Origin: Parasponia andersonii
Taxonomy: Eukaryota; Streptophyta; Magnoliopsida; Rosales; Cannabaceae
DNA: 64,000 nt
NCBI GenBank assembly: GCA_002914805.1
Contig: JXTB01000225.1
Coordinates: forward strand, 25,263 to 89,262
Direction: 5' to 3'
Shown: positions 23,371 to 35,779 of the stretch, one piece after another
Position numbering within the stretch: the stretch's first letter is position 1
Layout: each line of letters opens with the position of its first letter
Notes under the pieces: model-generated
Databases searched by the model: none
Told to the model about the DNA's origin: nothing
Seen by the model: the letters and a program-made list of their open reading frames with translations, nothing else
Position numbers and translations under genes: made by a program

Positions 23371-25148
23371 CGTCTATATGAGTATATAGTATTAATTATT
23401 TGTATGCATGAGTGGGTATTGTATTATTTTTTATATATATTTGATGATGAATGGATGAGTTGTTATATTATGATAGATGTATGGTTGATATTTAATCGTT
23501 AATTTTATGGTAATTTAGGTTTTAATTTTTTGTAATTTATTTTGATTAGATCAAAATATGTAAACCCTAATTTTGAGGTATAGATTTTGTTGTATTTTAC
23601 TTTCTTTTTCCTTATACTGTACAAAGATGATGATTGAGATGCGCTTGAAGCCGACCTGAAGCCCAAAAGGACTCACACAATTTTTTTTAAATATAATATA
23701 TTTATATGTTATATATATTATGTTTTACGTATACATATTAAACGTTTACGATTTTAATATATATATATATATATAAAATATTTTTTTATAAAATATAATA
23801 TATATATATATATAGTTAAATATATGTAATATATATATATATATAACCTAAGCTAATATATATTATATATATTTTTAGCTTACGTTTTTAAGAAAAAAAA
23901 AAAAGAAAAAATGGGCCTAGGCCTAGGTCCAAATGATTATTTGATAATCATATAGGCCAAGCTAGTTTTCTAAAATATTTATAGAAATATCACTTTTAAT
24001 AAATTTGATTTATAAAAATGTCAGAAGAGAAAAAAAAAAGAGGGCCAAGAAGACCAGCGGAGAGCTTTAGGGCCTGCGTGCTTTTGACTTGTTGTAATTT
24101 TATTATTTTATTGCGTTGTAATTTCCTAAGGGATCCGACCAAATATCATTATTATTTTATTTTATTGTTATATTATATGTGATATATATAACATGACCAT
24201 GCATTATAACATACCATTTATTATATCCACTCATAGTCATTGATGAATGTCATGCATACATATCATATTCATGCTAAAATAATTTAGTTAGAACATGACT
24301 AATTTAATTAAATTAAATAATTAGATAGGAATAAAAATTTAATAATGTGATTTAAATTTAATAGTTAAATTTGATAATATCACACTTATTTAATTTAGGC
24401 TATCCTTATTAATTAGATTAATTAGATTAGCCAAATTATTCCTATAATAATAAATTTAGATTTTTAGAAAATCTAATAATTTATTTAGGACTAATAAGAT
24501 TTGACTAATAGATTAACCTAGAAAATTATATTAGATATAATAAGTAGGTTAAATAAAACATTAGATGTTTATTAGTAAAAACATATAAGATTTTAAATAT
24601 TGAGTGGGAGATGGTATATGACAATATATCCCACGGTCTCCATTATTAAATTAAGCACTATCATATTTAAATTTGTGCCTAGAGACACTTAGATTTCGTC
24701 CTCCCTATGGAGGGTATCTATTTAAATTAATAACAAAGCTTAATTTCCAAGAGATAGGATTTTAGAATGTATTTCAAAATTGACCTACCCTACGGCGGTA
24801 ATTTTGAGTTAAGTTGCTAAAAATCTGAAATAATAGGTTACACTCATAAAGATACAATTAAATTTTTAATAGTATCTTGACCATAAAATGATAGTTTATA
24901 AATAAAAGAAAATATGAGATATTTTGATGTTTTATTTATTAATTGAGAATGTATCAATTTAATCAATAATTATGTGACCTATCTTACGACGACACCTAAT
25001 TAGAGAAAATTAAATTACCGTGGAATTAGTAAATAAGTTTATCTGTTTACTTACCTGCATCATGCATCACATTTACTATTCTGAATTCTTTGTGATATTT
25101 ATTTTCAAATATGTTGAATGCTGTTTTATTTATTTAATTTCAGCAAAC
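23371..25148 (+). other. Long untranslated leader of copia C
   Basis: There are about 1.8 kb between primer site and gag ATG, unusually long for copia. No coding frame is seen. It has (TA)n tracts (23755-23775, 23800-23850) and a poly-A-rich patch (23891-23912). The bases just before gag, TTTATTTAATTTCAG then CAAACATG, resemble an intron acceptor, so a spliced leader is possible but unproven. Confidence 0.5.
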
Positions 25149-25970
25149 ATGTCAACCTTGAATCCTATCATCGCTTTACTCGTAAATGAAAAATTAACTG
25201 GAGATAATTTAATCAAGTGGAAAAATAATATGAGCATCGTGCTTATTAGTGAAGACTACAAATTTGTGCTTACGGAGGAATGTCCTCCATAACCGACTGC
25301 TAATGCTACTCGTGCTATACAAGAAAGCTATGAAAAATGAACTCATGCCAATAATTAAGCTCGCTGCTACATGTTAGCAGGCATGACCGACGTGCTTAGA
25401 GCTAAGTACGAAAAGATGGAGACTGCTTATAAGATAATGGAGTCTCTCTAGGCCATGTTTGGGTAACAATCTAATCAATCTCATCATAACGCCATTAAAA
25501 AGGCTATGAATGCGAATATGAAGAAAAGAACTCCAGTGAGAGATCATATTTTGAATATGATCAATTACTTTGGAAAGGCCAAAGTTCACGGGGCCACGAT
25601 CGATGACTGCACCCAAGTGAGTATGATTTTGGAATCACTTTCACATGATTTTCTTCAGTTCAAGAGCAACTATATTATGAATAAGTTAAATTATATGATG
25701 ACTCAACTGTTCAATGAATTGTAAACCTTCGAATCGATGTCGAAAGATAAAGGTAAAGATAATTCAGCAGCTATTACTGAAACACATGTTGCAGAAGAAA
25801 ATCCCTCTACCTCTAACAAAAATTAAGAAGAGGAAGAACAAGGGTACCTTTAGGTCTAAGCCTAAAAAGAGTAAGAAGGGCAACACGAGTATCAAGAAGA
25901 ATAACTCAAAGGACAAAAAGCCTAAGGAAAAATGTTTTCACTACATGTCAAGGTCGGATGAACAATCACT
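25149..25970 (+). pseudogene. Copia C gag, decayed
   Basis: The ATG at 25149 opens MSTLNPIIALLVNEKLTGDN and continues LIKWKNNMSIVL...EECPP, a copia gag N-terminus. It stops at 25290-25292 (TAA). Further capsid text continues in the same and neighbouring frames through CYMLAGMTDVLRAKYEKM, the open 25506-25724 segment (KKRTPVRDHILNMINYFGKA) and a Lys-rich linker. At 25936 the zinc knuckle begins KCFHYM but breaks off, because the next codons already belong to the region after protease. The capsid role is family knowledge. The frame is interrupted by at least five stops. Confidence 0.85.
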
Positions 25971-28682
25971 ACTTAATACCGAAATGTTTAATGTAGAACA
26001 TCCCAAACCTAAAAAGCAAAAAGTTTCTCATGATGACGATACATATCTTTGGCACCTTAGGTTAGGATATATTAATCTAGATAGGATAAACAGACTTATA
26101 AAGGATGGTCCTTTAAGAGAGCTAAAAGTTGGCACTTTACCAATTTGTGAATCTTGTCTAGAAGATAAAATGACATAGAGACCTTTCTCAGCAAAGGGCG
26201 AAAGGGCCAAAGAACCCCTTGAGCTTGTGCATAGTGATGTATGTGGTCCATTGAATGTACAAGCAAGAGGTGGTTATGAATACTTTGTCACATTTATTGA
26301 CGGCTATTCACTATATGGATACGTGTACCCAATGCAAAGAAAATCTAAAACCTTTGAAAAATTCAAAGAATTCATAGCAGAAGCTGAAAAGTAATTAAGC
26401 AAGTCATTAAAAACTCTTCGATCAGACCGAGGAGGTGAATACATTGATAATGAATTCAAGGATCAGTTACTAGAGAATGGCATCTTATCCCAACTCACAG
26501 CATCTAAAACACCACAATAAAATGGTGTTGCAGAAAGGAGAAACTAAACATTGCTTGATATGATTAGATCAATGATGAGCTACTCTTCCCTACCTCTCTC
26601 ATTCTAGGGTTATGTATTACAAACCGCTGTTTATATTTCGAATATAGTACCTTCTAAGTCTATCCAAAAGATACATTTAGAGTTATAGAAAAGGCACAAA
26701 CTTAGTTTCTGTCATATCCGCATATGGGGGTGCCCAGCATATGTATTGAAAAGAAAGACTGGGAAGCTAGAATCACGCATAGAGGTTTGCTTATTTGTAA
26801 GTTATACAAAAGGCATAAGAGGAGGTTTTTTTTATAGTCCTCAAGAGAAAAAGGTATTTGTATCGACAAATGCCACTTTTCTTAAAAATGACTATATGAT
26901 AGATTTCAAACCTCGAAGTAAAGTTGTACTAGAGGAATTACTTTATAATCAGATCAGACCACAACCAACAATAGTTGTTGAACGATAAAATTATGAGACC
27001 ACTATTCCAGATTAGAATACCTTAGAAACTCGAAGTAGTAGGAGGGTTATTAGACCACCTGCTCACTATAGGGAAGTTGGAGAAGTATATGATGTTGTTT
27101 CTAATAGTAGCCAAGATGACCCATTAACATATAAGCATGTAATGGAAGATTCTGATAAGGAAAAATTGCAAGAGGCTATGAACCAAGAAATGGAATCTAT
27201 GTATTCCAATTTTGTCTGGGAACTTATAGATCCACCTGAAGATGTCAGGCCTATTAGATGTAAATGGATCTATAAAAAAAAAAAGAGGTATGGATGGAAA
27301 AGTTGAAATATTCAAGACAAGGTTAGTGGCAAAGAGTTATACCCAAAAAGAGGGAGATGATTATGAAGAGACTTTCTCGCCAGTAGCCATGCTTAAATCT
27401 ATACGTATCCTTTTATCCATGGCCGCATGTTTAGACTATGAAATATGGTGAATGGATATCAAGAGAGCTTTTTTGAATGACTATCTTCAAGAAAGCATCT
27501 ATATGGTGCAACCAGAAGGTTTTATAGCTAAAGGCCAAGAGTAGAAAGTCTGCCAGCTACTTAGGTCCATTAATGGACTTAAGCAAGCGTCAAGATCATG
27601 GAATCTAAGATTTGATGAGACGATTAAATCTTATAGTTTTGATCAAAATGTTGATGAACCTTGTGTATACAAGTACATCAAAGATAAGAAAGTAGTCTTC
27701 TTAGTTCTTTATATAGATGATATTTTGCTCATTGGGAATGATGTGGAAATATTATCCAATGTAAAGATGCGGCTAGTCGAGCAATTCCAAATGAAAGATT
27801 TGGGAGAAGCAAGTTATGTACTTAGGATCCAAATTATTCGAGATCGCAAGAACAGACTTTTGGCACTATCTCAAGCATCTTATATTGATAAGGCACTCAT
27901 TCATTTTTCGATGCAAAACTCTAAGAAAGGATAGTTACTTTCTCGATATGGAGTTATTCTTTCCAAAGGGCAATGTCTCAAGACACTTCAAGAGGAAGAG
28001 GATATGAGATGAGTTTCTTATGCATCTGTAATTAATAGCCTTATGTATGCCATATTATGTACCAGGCCTGACGTATGCTATGCAGTAAGGATAGTCAATC
28101 TTTTTCAATCAAATTCAGGATTAGATCACTAGATAGTGGTAAAGCATATTTTCAAGTATCTAAGGAGAACAGGAAATTATATGTTAGTTTATTCAAGTCA
28201 TAACTTGATACATTCTGGTTACATTGATTATGATTTTCAATTAGACAAAGATACTCAAAAGTCGACATCTGGGTCAGTGTTCACTCTTGGTGGATGAGTC
28301 GTTATCTGGAGAAGTGTTAAATAATCCAGCACTGTAGATTCTACTATAGAAGCAGAATACATAGCAGCTAAAGAAGCAGTTTAGCTCAGAAAGTTCTTTA
28401 CTGATTTGGAAGTTGTTCCAAATATGGATAAGCCATTGACTTTATACTGCGACAACAGTGGAGCAGTAGCAAATTCAAAAGAATCAAGAAGACACAAGAG
28501 AGAAAAGCATATAGAGAGGAAGTATCGTCTGATTAGAGAGATAGTATATCGAGGAGACATGGTCGTTATGAAGATAGCATTCGAAAACAACATGGCTGAT
28601 CCTTTTATAAAAATGCTTCTAGTGACGACTTTTGAGAGTCACTTAGGGGGTCTAGGATTGAGAGATAAGTCTTACATACTTT
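25971..28682 (+). pseudogene. Copia C pol: GAG-pre-integrase, integrase, RT, RNase H, decayed
   Basis: GAG-pre-integrase reads TYLWHLRLGYINLDRINRLI and ends with a C-x2-C pair. Integrase retains the catalytic triad: D in HSDVCGPL (about 26235), D in LRSDRGGEY (about 26425) and E in NGVAERRN (about 26540). Then come VLKRKTGKLESR and VFVSTNATFLKNDY. RT shows NQEMESMYSNFVWELIDPPE, KWIYKKKR (a frameshift follows in the A10 run at about 27275-27284) and MDIKRAFLNDYL. Its catalytic YIDD is intact at 27710-27721. RNase H reads GSVFTLGG, STIEAEYIAAKEAV and YCDNSGAVANSKE, ending KSYIL at 28682. About ten stops interrupt it. The protease domain is absent. Confidence 0.9.
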
Positions 28683-28698
28683 AGGGCAAGTGGGAGAT
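28683..28698 (+). other. Polypurine tract of copia C
   Basis: AGGGCAAGTGGGAGAT immediately precedes the TGTTAGGG of the 3' LTR. It is the standard copia plus-strand primer. Confidence 0.85.
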
Positions 28699-28827
28699 TG
28701 TTAGGGTTTATGCCCTAAAAGCATGTATATTTTGGATATTTGCTGAATTAATAAAATGACATTTTTTTATTTGAATTTATGCATAATTGATATGTCTTTA
28801 AATATAAGAAAATCCCTAATTTATGCA
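28699..28827 (+). repeat. Copia C 3' LTR, first piece
   Basis: It matches the first ~125 bp of the 5' LTR (21494 onward) nearly base for base and then stops at about 28827, where gypsy D LTR text begins. About 425 bp of LTR that should follow before the second piece (37963) is missing. A deletion therefore removed the junction. Confidence 0.9.
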
Positions 28828-30139
28828 AGAGGATTTTCACCGATGGTAGGGCACACAGTGCCACACTGTAAACCCACGATGCTAACACGGTACTTATGTA
28901 TGATCCTATGACATATGCAATACATAACTGAAGTGTAAAAATAATCATACTCTAGTTTTTCAGTAAAATCGGCATACTAGGTTTTTATAGAACAACGGGC
29001 AGTATAACGGCCCTATTTTCAATTCCCAGAGCAATAAAATATGTATACATCACAAAATCAATTCCCATCACAGATATTCAAGAAAACCAAAAATCACATT
29101 TGTTCTCATATGTTGCAGAAAATAAGTTTTATTCAAAAACGATAGAAAACAAAGGTAATTGAATCCCTACCTCGCTCGAATTGCAATACCACGCTATTGA
29201 ATCCTCAAGGTGTCGTTGATGATCGCCCGGAGGGTCGGGAACCAATTCCAAGCCCTCAATCGTCCTCTTGCGAAAAACCAACTTCTCACTGGAGCTTTAA
29301 TTCCACAAACAGACCTCTTCACTGAATTCCTAGCACCCAAAATAGTTAGGTTAGACATATAACTTGTCCAATTCGTGTCCTGGCCCATACCAGGCCGCTG
29401 GCACTTAAAACGAGGCAAATCTCGACTGTCCAATCTCGATTTTCTTGCTGATCACTAAACATAGGCAATATATAATCAAACTTCTCCATTTTCTGAGTAC
29501 AATCCAAAAATAACAACAAAAACGCAATCCAACTGCCGGATCAAAAAGTCAAGCTTAAACTCGAAATACAAAAAAATGGCAACTTTCAATCCGGGCAACA
29601 TGGGGTTGAGATATATATACCTTGATGATCCTTGAGACGAGACAAATCCAACGGGACCGGTTGGTGGTCGAATAGTGGCCGGAATCTTCGCCGGTGGCTA
29701 AAAATCCGAAACGGCGTGTTTCTCTTCTCCGACGATGGCGAGCTCCCAGGCAGCTCCTGGCAGTCGACTTCGACTCAGGTCCGGTGCCGGTGAGCTCCGC
29801 CGGTGGTTTCCACGGCTGGGCGACGGCGAGAGGCGGCGGCAGCGGCTGAGGGGGTGTCGGGCTGAGAGGATCCGAGAGTGAGAGAGAAATCGGGGGAGAA
29901 GAGAGAGAAGAAAAAGAGAGAAAAGAAAAGGACAGGGCACGTGGCCCAATCTTATAGGGCTGTGCAATTTTTCAAAAATTACACATAAGTCCCCAAATTT
30001 CAAATTTCTATCAATCTAGTCCCCCAAAAATTACAATTTAGTCCCCTGCACAATACTTTTGCAATTTAATCCCCCCAATATTATATCCGAAAAATTGGTA
30101 AATTGTCCAAATTACCCTCCCAAAATCCGTGTTTTTACA
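28828..30139 (-). repeat. Gypsy D 3' LTR, truncated (1312 of about 2180 bp)
   Basis: On the minus strand it starts TGTAAAAACACGG at 30139 and follows the full LTR at 35780-37962 until GGTGAAAATCC at 28828. The last ~850 bp are missing. It carries the same GC-rich block (29640-29880) and CT-rich run as the gypsy A LTR. Confidence 0.85.
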
Positions 30140-30214
30140 TTCTCCCCTCCTTAAAAGAATTTCGTCCCAAATTCAAAGTACAAGTCAAGTTTTACATCAC
30201 AATACAATTTCTAA

Positions 30215-31277
30215 CTGAAAGTCAAACAAATGAGGGTACTTCTCGTACATCTCCATCTCGAGTTCTCAAGTAGCCTTGTCTTCCTTGTGATGTTCCCAAG
30301 GCACCTTGACAAGTGGAATCTCTCTGTTATGAAGCACCTTCAACTCTCTAGCCAACAAACGAACAGGCTGCTCTTCATAGGACACATCTTCTTGGATCGG
30401 CATATGCATGTACTGAACAACATGAGATGGGTCCGGTGTGTACTTCTTTAACATCGACACATGAAACACATTATGCACGTGACCCAACTGTGCAGGTAGA
30501 TTCAGGCGATACGCCACTGGTCCAATTCTCTCAGTGATCTTAAAGGGCCCAATATACCTTGGAGCAAGCTTACCCCCTTAACTCCAAACCTTGTAACACC
30601 TCACCTTGGAGTCACTTTCAAGAATACGGAAACACCAGTATCGAACTCTACCTCACGCCTCTTCGGGTCAGCATAACTCTTCTGGCGACTCTGAATCTCC
30701 TTGAGTCTCTCTTGGATACCATTGATCTTCTCAGTAGTCTCTTCAATCAACTCAGGTCCAAGAGTAACACGCTCTTCGGTTTCTGCCCAACACAAAGGCG
30801 ATCTACACGGCCTCCCATATAATACCTCATATGGAGCCACACCCACACTGGTCCGGTAACTGTTATTATAAGCAAATTCCACCAAAGGAAGATGATCATC
30901 CCAGTTCCCACCAAAGTCCAGTATGCAACAACGTAGCATGTCCTCAAGAATCTGAATGATCCTTTCAAACTGACCATCTGACTCTGGATGGTGAGCCATA
31001 CTGATATCCAACTGCGTACCCAACACTTTCTGCAAGACTCTCCAAAACTTAGAAGTAAACCTTGGATCTCTGTCAGATACTATGCTTGAAGGCACACTAT
31101 GCAAGCGTATGATGTTCTCCACATATAGTCTACCGAGCTTAGTAAGAGGGTAGTCCATCCGGATCGGTATAAAGTGAGCACTCTTCGTCAACTGATCGAC
31201 TACCACCCAAACTGCGTCATTCTTCCTCAAGGTCTTCGACAAACGGGTCACGAAGTCCATCGTGATCTTATCCCACT
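30215..31277 (-). pseudogene. Gypsy D integrase core and chromodomain end, decayed
   Basis: The minus frame 31299-30601 reads KWDKITMDFVTRLSKTLRKN, WVVVDQLTKSAHFIPIR, SIVSDRDPRFTSKFWRVLQK, and the integrase E region DISMAHHPESDGQFERIIQI. It ends in [10 protein letters not shown] and [21 protein letters not shown] in TMDF, D in SDRDPRF and E in the QFERI stretch are the visible catalytic positions. After a frameshift near 30600 the frame 30517-30266 reads [20 protein letters not shown] and the chromodomain start [18 protein letters not shown], with EDKAT at its end. It is very close in sequence to the gypsy A tail at 1-665. The upstream half is replaced by the copia G LTR. Confidence 0.9.
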
Positions 31278-33083
31278 TGTTGGTATATTGACCTAACACT
31301 TAGGAAAATCATGCATGCATGCAGATATAGAAAAATACATGATCATATCATGAACACAGCAGAAAAATAGTGGATTTAGGTTTTGAAATTTTTACATGAA
31401 AATAGTTTTCATAACCATGTAACACACATGCATCATATACAGGATTATATACAACATAAATCAAATTTAGATACAAAACCCTAGAGATGAGATTAGGGTT
31501 TACCTCTTGTAGCGTGTTCCTCCTTGATCTCCTTTTTAATGGTGATCAAACCTCTAACCCTAGTTCTTCTTGTCTATGCTCTTGTTCTTGGTTGATAAAG
31601 CGAGTAGGCACCAAGTCGAAACCTTCGTTGCAGAACGATTAAGAACGCTTTCTTGATCCTATGGAACACCGGGATGTGAGATGAGACTATAAGATTGTGG
31701 AAAACCTTTTTCACTCTCACTTAGCCTAGGTTGGCCGAATTTTCTCTCCCTCTCCCTGTGCCTTATGCGTGTGACTCCTTAGAGTTACTATGTAGTTTTT
31801 CCTCTCATATATCTTATATATATATATATAGGACCAAAAACTGCTAACCCTAGTCCAATTAGGATTGGGCTTGTTCACCAATTTGGGCTTTGGGTGTATT
31901 TTTATAAATATGTCCAACTCATGAAACTTATTTATAAAAATACCAACTTCTGTGTAGAATCATTATTTTATACAGTTTTATGAAACTTATTTCACAAATA
32001 CCACCAACCAATTAATGAGCTTAATTGAGCTAGACAAGGAACCTAATGGATCCAAATAATCTAAGCTCCAATAATATGATAAATACATAATAACTCTTAC
32101 TATGGTATTTATATAAATATTATTAGTAAAGGAGATACTTCACTAAAGACCCAATACTGCACTCTTAGATTAAATGTCATGCCTTTTATAGAGATTTAAT
32201 CAACTAATCTTGATTAACCGATCCATCTAGCATATTCTATACCATACATATAATCCCTATACAATGCTGTAGTTGGATAAGTGAAATTATCGTAATACCC
32301 CTCCAACACCTATTTACTTTTAAGTTATCATCTTTCTATCAAGGAATAATATTGTCGATAATTTTGTTCTCAATGGCCATTTAGACAAAATTATCAACCA
32401 ATTCACAAAGTGAATACTAAGACCTTAGATTTAATTATTTCATGAATCTTGAAAGAACCTAAAGTGGCATTAATGTATAGTGTTCTTTACTATTTGGTGT
32501 TCCCATCAATCCATAAGCCATAACCTCTAATATGTCAGAGTTCACCTCTAACTTCATAGAGGTTAGTCTTTTAACAAATCAAAAGGCTATAACCCATGAA
32601 AGCAAGTCTAGTAAAACATCAAGGATTAAGATTAATATGCTAAGAGCTAGTTTGTGATAATATAAGAATTGAGTTACGACAGTCTAATTCTTTATATTAC
32701 CTGGTCCAGTTTAATACACATAACTTGTTTATGTTGTATTAGTATTTCTATCAGAAGTTAGATACTTCAATGATTTGAGACACATCATTCCCTTTAAGAT
32801 AGACAAAACTACAAACTATAATAAATAAAGTATTCCATCTTTATTTACAGATTGTAAACTACTTCATTTAGACTTAGATAAAAAAACAAGTCTCCCCATA
32901 ATTAACACTTAATCATGTTTGTTTTTTTATACACATATAAAGTCATGGAATCTTTTTCAGATGAATAAACTATTCTACTAAGATAGTTTAATCTAGCAAA
33001 TATCATAATTTCATATAAGAGATAGTTGTTTATACTCAAAAGGGTAAAATTAGAAATCTACTTTTTAGGGCAAAATCCCAACA
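31278..33083 (-). repeat. Copia G 3' LTR, 1806 bp, reverse orientation
   Basis: On the minus strand it starts TGTTGGGATTTTGCCC at 33083, just after the polypurine tract GGACAAGTGGGAGAT (33098-33084), and ends ATACCAACA at 31278. The next bases (31277 leftwards) are gypsy D integrase. CCACT at 31273-31277 would be one copy of the target duplication. The 5' LTR is gone. Confidence 0.85.
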
Positions 33084-33099
33084 ATCTCCCACTTGTCCA

Positions 33100-34870
33100 A
33101 AAAGCAGTTACTAAAAATAACATACTAAAAATTCTAAAATGTTCCAAATGACCAAAATTAATAAAAGCAAATCTAAGTGTTCAACTAACAACTTAATGAC
33201 TAAAAAAAGCAATGAAGATCATAAGCTCTCTCTTCATTGTTTTCTTGACGGATTTCCCTCTTATCCTCGAGAAAGTCTCCACTTCTGCTGATGAAGGTAG
33301 TATTCATAGATGTCTATTAAGAATGTAGCCCTTCTCTTCCTTTGGATAGCCAAGCAGAAAACACTTTTCTGAATTCTTGTCAACTTCGTCTCCCACTTTC
33401 TTGCACGCGTATACTTCGCAACCCCATACCTTTAGATGCTATAAACTCTCTATATAGCCCATCCACATCTGAAAAGGTGTCGAAGTAACTATATCTGATG
33501 GAATGAAGTTGAGGATGTATGAAGCTATCCTCAAAGCATAACTCTGGTATCCATAGGACAGCAGTGACTCTTTGTACATCAGCTCTATGGTTTGTTTGAG
33601 TATGATGTTGTACCTCTCAGTAGCTCCTATACGACTATGCTCATAGATAGTCACATATTCATAAGGAATAGCAAGATTGGCTAGTGTTAGCCTCAGTAAG
33701 TCTTGAAGAGAATCCACATCTTCATGTTTGGCTTCAATCTTGAACTTCTTGACCTTGGTGTCATGTTGTATTCGTACCTTTCTGTCAAACTCATGGAAAT
33801 CATCTGGGACTTCATCGTATCTCTTAAGAAAATAGACTTGACCGAAGTCTAAATATTCATCAACAAAGGTGATAAACAATGTATGCTTGTTGTAGGAAAC
33901 TACCTTCATAAGTTCACAGATATGCATATGTACGCACTCTAAACATGCCTCGGCTTTCTCATAACGAGTAGCAAGAAGATGCTTGTACTTTATAGGCTTC
34001 TTGCAATCCTCACAGTCTATGTCATTGCTGATGACTACTTCAGGCAAGTGACCCAGCTCCATAAGTCTGCGAATTTCTGAGCATGGCATGTGTCCAAGTC
34101 GCTTGTGCCAATCGATGGTGTTGCGCTCCTTCCTGATGTCATTCACCATCTTTTGAAGTGTAGCAATGCTCATGATTGAAGATGATGTACTTTGTGGCTT
34201 TGGCGTTAGGACATAAAGTCCATTCTGCATTTCTCCCACACAGTACAATAGATTATTATAGAAGACTTTCACCTTCTTGTCAAGCTCGAAACGACAGCCT
34301 TCTTTAAACATCTTCGATACCGAAAGAGCATTTAAACTAAACTCCGGTATGTAATAGCAATCTTTCAAGATCATGGAGCTATCGTTGATCTTGAGGTAGG
34401 CATCGCCTATGCCCTTTATTCGAACTCTTCGATTGTCTATCACTTCCACATCACAACCAACATCATTTAATTGATTTGGTTCAATGAACCATTTCTTGTC
34501 GTTGCAAATATTGACACTAGATCCTGAGTCCACTAGCCAGAGATCTCTTCTATCCTCAGTAAAGAGTGATTTTCTTGGCCTCCTAAATAACCTAACTACC
34601 GGAGAAGCTCCTGACCTCTTTTCAGTAGAGGTATCCTCATGTTGATTATCGTTCAAACTCTTTGAACGCTGAGATGTCTCCATAAATGTCCTCATTATAC
34701 TCCTTGTACTGTATTCCTTTGTCTCTTTCCTCTTTCTGGAAACCTTGTCTATCCTATGAAACAATATTTTCTCAAACTGCAAAATAATAAGATTCCCAAT
34801 TAGACAAAAATCATAAAATAAATCCAATTCATAATCGAATTTAATGAATTCAATTCACAATTAAATTCTG
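33100..34870 (-). pseudogene. Copia G protease-integrase fragment, RT and RNase H deleted
   Basis: The 462-codon open frame at 34827-33439 is one of the best preserved in the window. It has the protease active site in DLWLVDSGSSVNICNDKKWF, then SLNALSVSKMFKEGCRFELD and the GAG-pre-integrase IDWHKRLGHMPCSEIRRLME. The integrase zinc CEDCKK region and the HICELMKVVSY...ITFVDEYLDFG core start follow. The core then reads YEYVTIYEHSRIGATERYN (E retained; the first D position reads E or C rather than D). A stop at 33440 is followed by GCEVYACKKVGDEVDKNSEK and KCFLLGYPKEEKGY, then only about 250 bp before the polypurine tract. RT and RNase H are therefore absent. The N-terminal 100 residues look unlike gag and may come from the deletion junction. 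Confidence 0.8.
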
Positions 34871-34909
34871 TAGATTTAATTCTCAATTGTTCGAGCTCCC
34901 ATTATTCAG

Positions 34910-35705
34910 AGTACCCTGGGCTAACCACTGCTCCTGGTTCCTTCTACTGGCTTTCCTGTCATTACTTCTCTGTTAGTTCCTCCTAGAATCTAATCCTTCT
35001 TCGATGGCCTCTGCCAGCTGGGCAGCCACTGTAATCTCAGGAAGAGTATGGAAAGTCTAAGTACCAATCCTGTTGAAAATATTCCGATTCAGACGACTCC
35101 TAAACTTGGCAACTTGGTACTTCTCACTTGTACCCGGTCCAAGAGCAACACTTGGCAACTCAGTGAACTCTATCAGGTACTCATTCACCGTTCTGTTACC
35201 TTGAATCAACGTCTCAAATCAATTCACAACTTCATCTTGTTGATCCTCATTGGCATACTGGGCCATAAAAATCCGCTCAAAGTCTTCCCAAGTCAAGCCC
35301 TTTATATCTTGCATCTGTTCCACTGTCTCCCACCAACGAATGGCACTCCCCGTCAAATGGGTTACAGCGAACACTGCCCAAAACTTAACTAGAGTACCAA
35401 GGGCCTGAAAGTGCCTCTCCATCTCACACAACCAAGTAATTGCCATAAGAGCTTCTGGTTTACCATAAAACTGGTTGGAGACGCATGAACTACTGGAGAT
35501 GATCAGCATGATCCAACTGACGTTCTCTCGGATCTGGAGGCTGATAGTCTGGATTGCTCATCTGGATGAATGCCTGCTGCATTGCCTCAATCAGATGAAG
35601 AGGTTTAGCACCCAGCTGGTGCCTCAGAACTCTTCTAGGAGTCATCCTTACTAGTTTGAAACAATATGTCAAACTGTTTGTAAGATAATTATGCATGCTT
35701 GTCAT
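34910..35705 (-). pseudogene. Gypsy D gag remnant
   Basis: On the minus strand 35705-35490 reads through PRRVLRHQLGAKPLHLIEAM and QMSNPDYQPPDPRER. The frame 35509-35219 then gives the capsid signature KPEALMAITWLCEMERHFQA, THLTGSAIRWWETVEQM and GLTWEDFERIFMAQYANEDQ. This is the retrotransposon gag (capsid) fold typical of chromoviruses. Further text to about 34910 is broken by frameshifts, then changes to copia G. It would have encoded the particle's structural protein. Confidence 0.75.
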
Positions 35706-35759
35706 AAAAACAACTTCAATCTAGTTTAATGGTGATATGTCTGAGCTGTTAAACTCAAA

Positions 35760-35771
35760 GCTCTGATACCA
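35760..35771 (-). other. Primer-binding site of gypsy D
   Basis: Minus-strand TGGTATCAGAGC is a perfect match to the initiator tRNA-Met 3' end, eight bases after the 5' LTR end at 35780. Confidence 0.9.
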
Positions 35772-35779
35772 AAAATTTC

